From CAIKMD01 sp036501365 (lineage in GTDB: Bacteria > Pseudomonadota > Alphaproteobacteria > ATCC43930 > CGMCC-115725): 64,000 nucleotides of DNA. Positions 62,662 through 64,000 of this stretch are shown here, piece after piece. The notes beneath the pieces were generated by a model, which was not told the DNA's origin, made no database searches, and was given only the letters and a program-made list of their open reading frames with translations. Where the stretch lies: NCBI GenBank assembly GCA_036501365.1, contig DASYAL010000002.1, positions 4,315 through 68,314 of the forward strand, read 5' to 3'. Position 1 is the stretch's first letter. Every line of letters begins with the position of its first letter. Both the position numbers and the translations under genes were made by a program.

Positions 62662-64000
62662 ATGGCACCCACCGGACCCGATCTCGCCACGTTGCTGCAC
62701 CAAGCCGGATTGCTGGATCACGGCGGCGCCGATTGGCTGAAGGCAGCGCCGCAGCTGCGCGGCGACTACGCGAGCGACGCCGCCGCTTTCACCCGGTTCT
62801 GGCAGCAAGGCGATGCTCTGCTCGAAAAGCTGCCGCCGAAAGAATCCACGGCCGTCGCTATTACCGCGAATTGCCGCGCGGCCCGCGAGCGATTTCTCGG
62901 CGCGCATGCGGAGACGCTCTATCGCGCTTTGACCGGCGATCTCAAGACCTTCGTGCGCGTCGAGCACCTCGTGATCGAAGCGGGACGCGCCGTGCCGGGG
63001 CTCGTACCCTCGCCGGAAGCGCTGGCCGCCGAAAACACCCACGATCAAAAAGACAAGCGCGGTCTCGAGATCGACCAGGGCCTCTTCCTCAATCACGTGC
63101 TTGCCCACCCTGTCGCCGGCGCGCATCTCTGCCACGCGATGCTCCTGCCGCGGCCCGAAGCGCTCGACCGGCTCGCGCAATTCCGGCAACGCGGCACGAT
63201 CGAGCTTGCCACCGCGACCGTCGAGCGGCGCGGCCGCGCCGCCATCGTGACCTTGCGCAATCCGCGCTTCCTCAATGCCGAGGATGGAACGACGCTCGAT
63301 GAAGCGGAGATCGCGATCGATATCGCGACGCTCGATCCGGACGCTGCCGTCGCGGTCTTGCGCGGCGGCACGGTCGAGCATCCGAAATATCGCGGGAAAC
63401 GAATCTTCTCCGCTGGGATCAACTTGACGCATATCTATCGCGGCAAGATTCCCTATGTCTGGTACATGCAGCGCGATCTCGGCCTGGTGAACAAGATTTT
63501 CCGCGGACTGGCGCGCGAGGACGCATCGCCCGACGAGATCGCCGGCGGCACGGTGGAAAAGCCCTGGATCGCGCAAGTCGACGGCTTTGCGATCGGCGGC
63601 GGCTGTCAGCTTCTGCTGGCGATGGATTATGTGATCGCGGCGAGCGACGCCTATATGACGCTGCCGGCGCGCAAGGAAGGCATCATTCCCGGCGCCGCTA
63701 ATCTCCGCATGCCGCGCTTCGTCGGCGACCGCATCGCACGTCAGGCGATCCTCTACGGTCGGCGCCTCGATTGCGCGAGTCCGGAAGGCCGGCTGATCTG
63801 CGACGAGATCGCGGCGCCCGACGCAATCGATGCCGCCCTCGATACCGTGATCGCGGGGCTGACGGATTCAGGCGTGGTGAGCGCGGCCGGCAACCGGCGC
63901 GCGCTGCGCGTCGGCCAGGAGCCGCTCGATCTGTTCCGTCGCTATATGGCGGTCTATGCGCGCGAGCAGGCCTATTGCCATTTCAGCCCGGCGCTCATCG
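62662..64000 (+). CDS. DpgC-like cofactor-independent dioxygenase (crotonase fold), cut by window end
   Basis: 446 codons from ATG 62662, with no stop before the window end. The crotonase-like core is clear: GKRIFSAGINLTHIYRGKI, KPWIAQVDGFAIGGGCQLLL, AMDYVIAASDAYMTLPARK, EGIIPGAANLRMPRFVGDRI. The I-G-G-G-x-Q and K-E-G-I-I-P-G-A-A-N-L-R phrases are those I know from DpgC, the 3,5-dihydroxyphenylacetyl-CoA 1,2-dioxygenase of glycopeptide-antibiotic producers, which uses no metal or flavin. The helical N-terminal domain is also present. It is co-transcribed with a peptide-type ABC transporter. Real substrate unknown; an aromatic-acid CoA thioester is the best guess. Confidence 0.85.
   Translation, partial: MAPTGPDLATLLHQAGLLDHGGADWLKAAPQLRGDYASDAAAFTRFWQQGDALLEKLPPKESTAVAITANCRAARERFLGAHAETLYRALTGDLKTFVRVEHLVIEAGRAVPGLVPSPEALAAENTHDQKDKRGLEIDQGLFLNHVLAHPVAGAHLCHAMLLPRPEALDRLAQFRQRGTIELATATVERRGRAAIVTLRNPRFLNAEDGTTLDEAEIAIDIATLDPDAAVAVLRGGTVEHPKYRGKRIFSAGINLTHIYRGKIPYVWYMQRDLGLVNKIFRGLAREDASPDEIAGGTVEKPWIAQVDGFAIGGGCQLLLAMDYVIAASDAYMTLPARKEGIIPGAANLRMPRFVGDRIARQAILYGRRLDCASPEGRLICDEIAAPDAIDAALDTVIAGLTDSGVVSAAGNRRALRVGQEPLDLFRRYMAVYAREQAYCHFSPALI

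Overview
The window is a strongly GC-rich, gene-dense bacterial chromosome segment that reads as an alphaproteobacterium; the order cannot be fixed from sequence alone. Pointers are the mrcA-prfB pair next to a divergent rne with a long acidic insert in its S1 region, the anmK/tyrS divergent pair, a cold-shock protein with two CSD domains, a Rhodobacter-type PmtA-like methyltransferase, a CioAB-type cytochrome bd oxidase and GlnE. Most genes are housekeeping or common accessory metabolism. I saw no phage, insertion sequence, CRISPR array, rRNA or tRNA gene.

Layout. 1-6.6 kb: CocE/NonD hydrolase (cut by the window edge) with its TetR-like regulator, a methyltransferase, anmK, tyrS, a Tyr-rich lipoprotein, a zinc-free MDR reductase and a DUF488 protein. 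6.6-14.8 kb: cydAB (CIO type), a secreted protein, an amidohydrolase/DUF1330/glycine-rich secreted protein cluster whose last gene seems to start at CTG, and a 1029-residue AsmA/YhdP-like protein. 14.8-21.9 kb: glnE, topoisomerase IB, bcp, a DUF455 ferritin-like protein, a CurA-like reductase and an 80-bp REP-like palindromic repeat. 21.9-29.3 kb: an NMT1/SsuA-type ABC importer with two different permeases around one ATPase and two solute-binding proteins on opposite strands, then a methyltransferase and an MFS transporter. 29.3-36.4 kb: prfB with a textbook +1 programmed frameshift site, mrcA and rne.

36.4-47.5 kb: aminotransferase, BepA-like M48 protease, DsbA-like protein, YedK/HMCES-type protein, cysQ, ParA-like ATPase, TsaC/Sua5, a D-2-hydroxyacid dehydrogenase overlapping an acyl-CoA dehydrogenase, a PEP mutase/isocitrate lyase-like enzyme and an AhpD/CMD gene broken by an apparent 23-nt deletion. 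47.5-55.7 kb: PmtA-like enzyme, Csp, a three-gene Hyi-SDR-FAH catabolic operon, TonB, ChrA and an ABC-F ATPase overlapping a 25-codon remnant of an FMN-binding pyridoxamine-oxidase-like gene. 55.7-64 kb: two orphan proteins around an AT-rich island with a good sigma-70-like promoter, a second DUF488 protein, an LLM flavin oxidoreductase, a 58-codon ORF and an operon of peptide-type ABC transporter genes running into a DpgC-like cofactor-free dioxygenase cut by the window end.

No clearly new system stands out. The items most worth a second look are the transporter/DpgC-like operon, the CTG-initiated secreted protein, the deletion in the AhpD gene, the RF2 frameshift (known mechanism, but decisive for correct annotation) and the AT-rich island.
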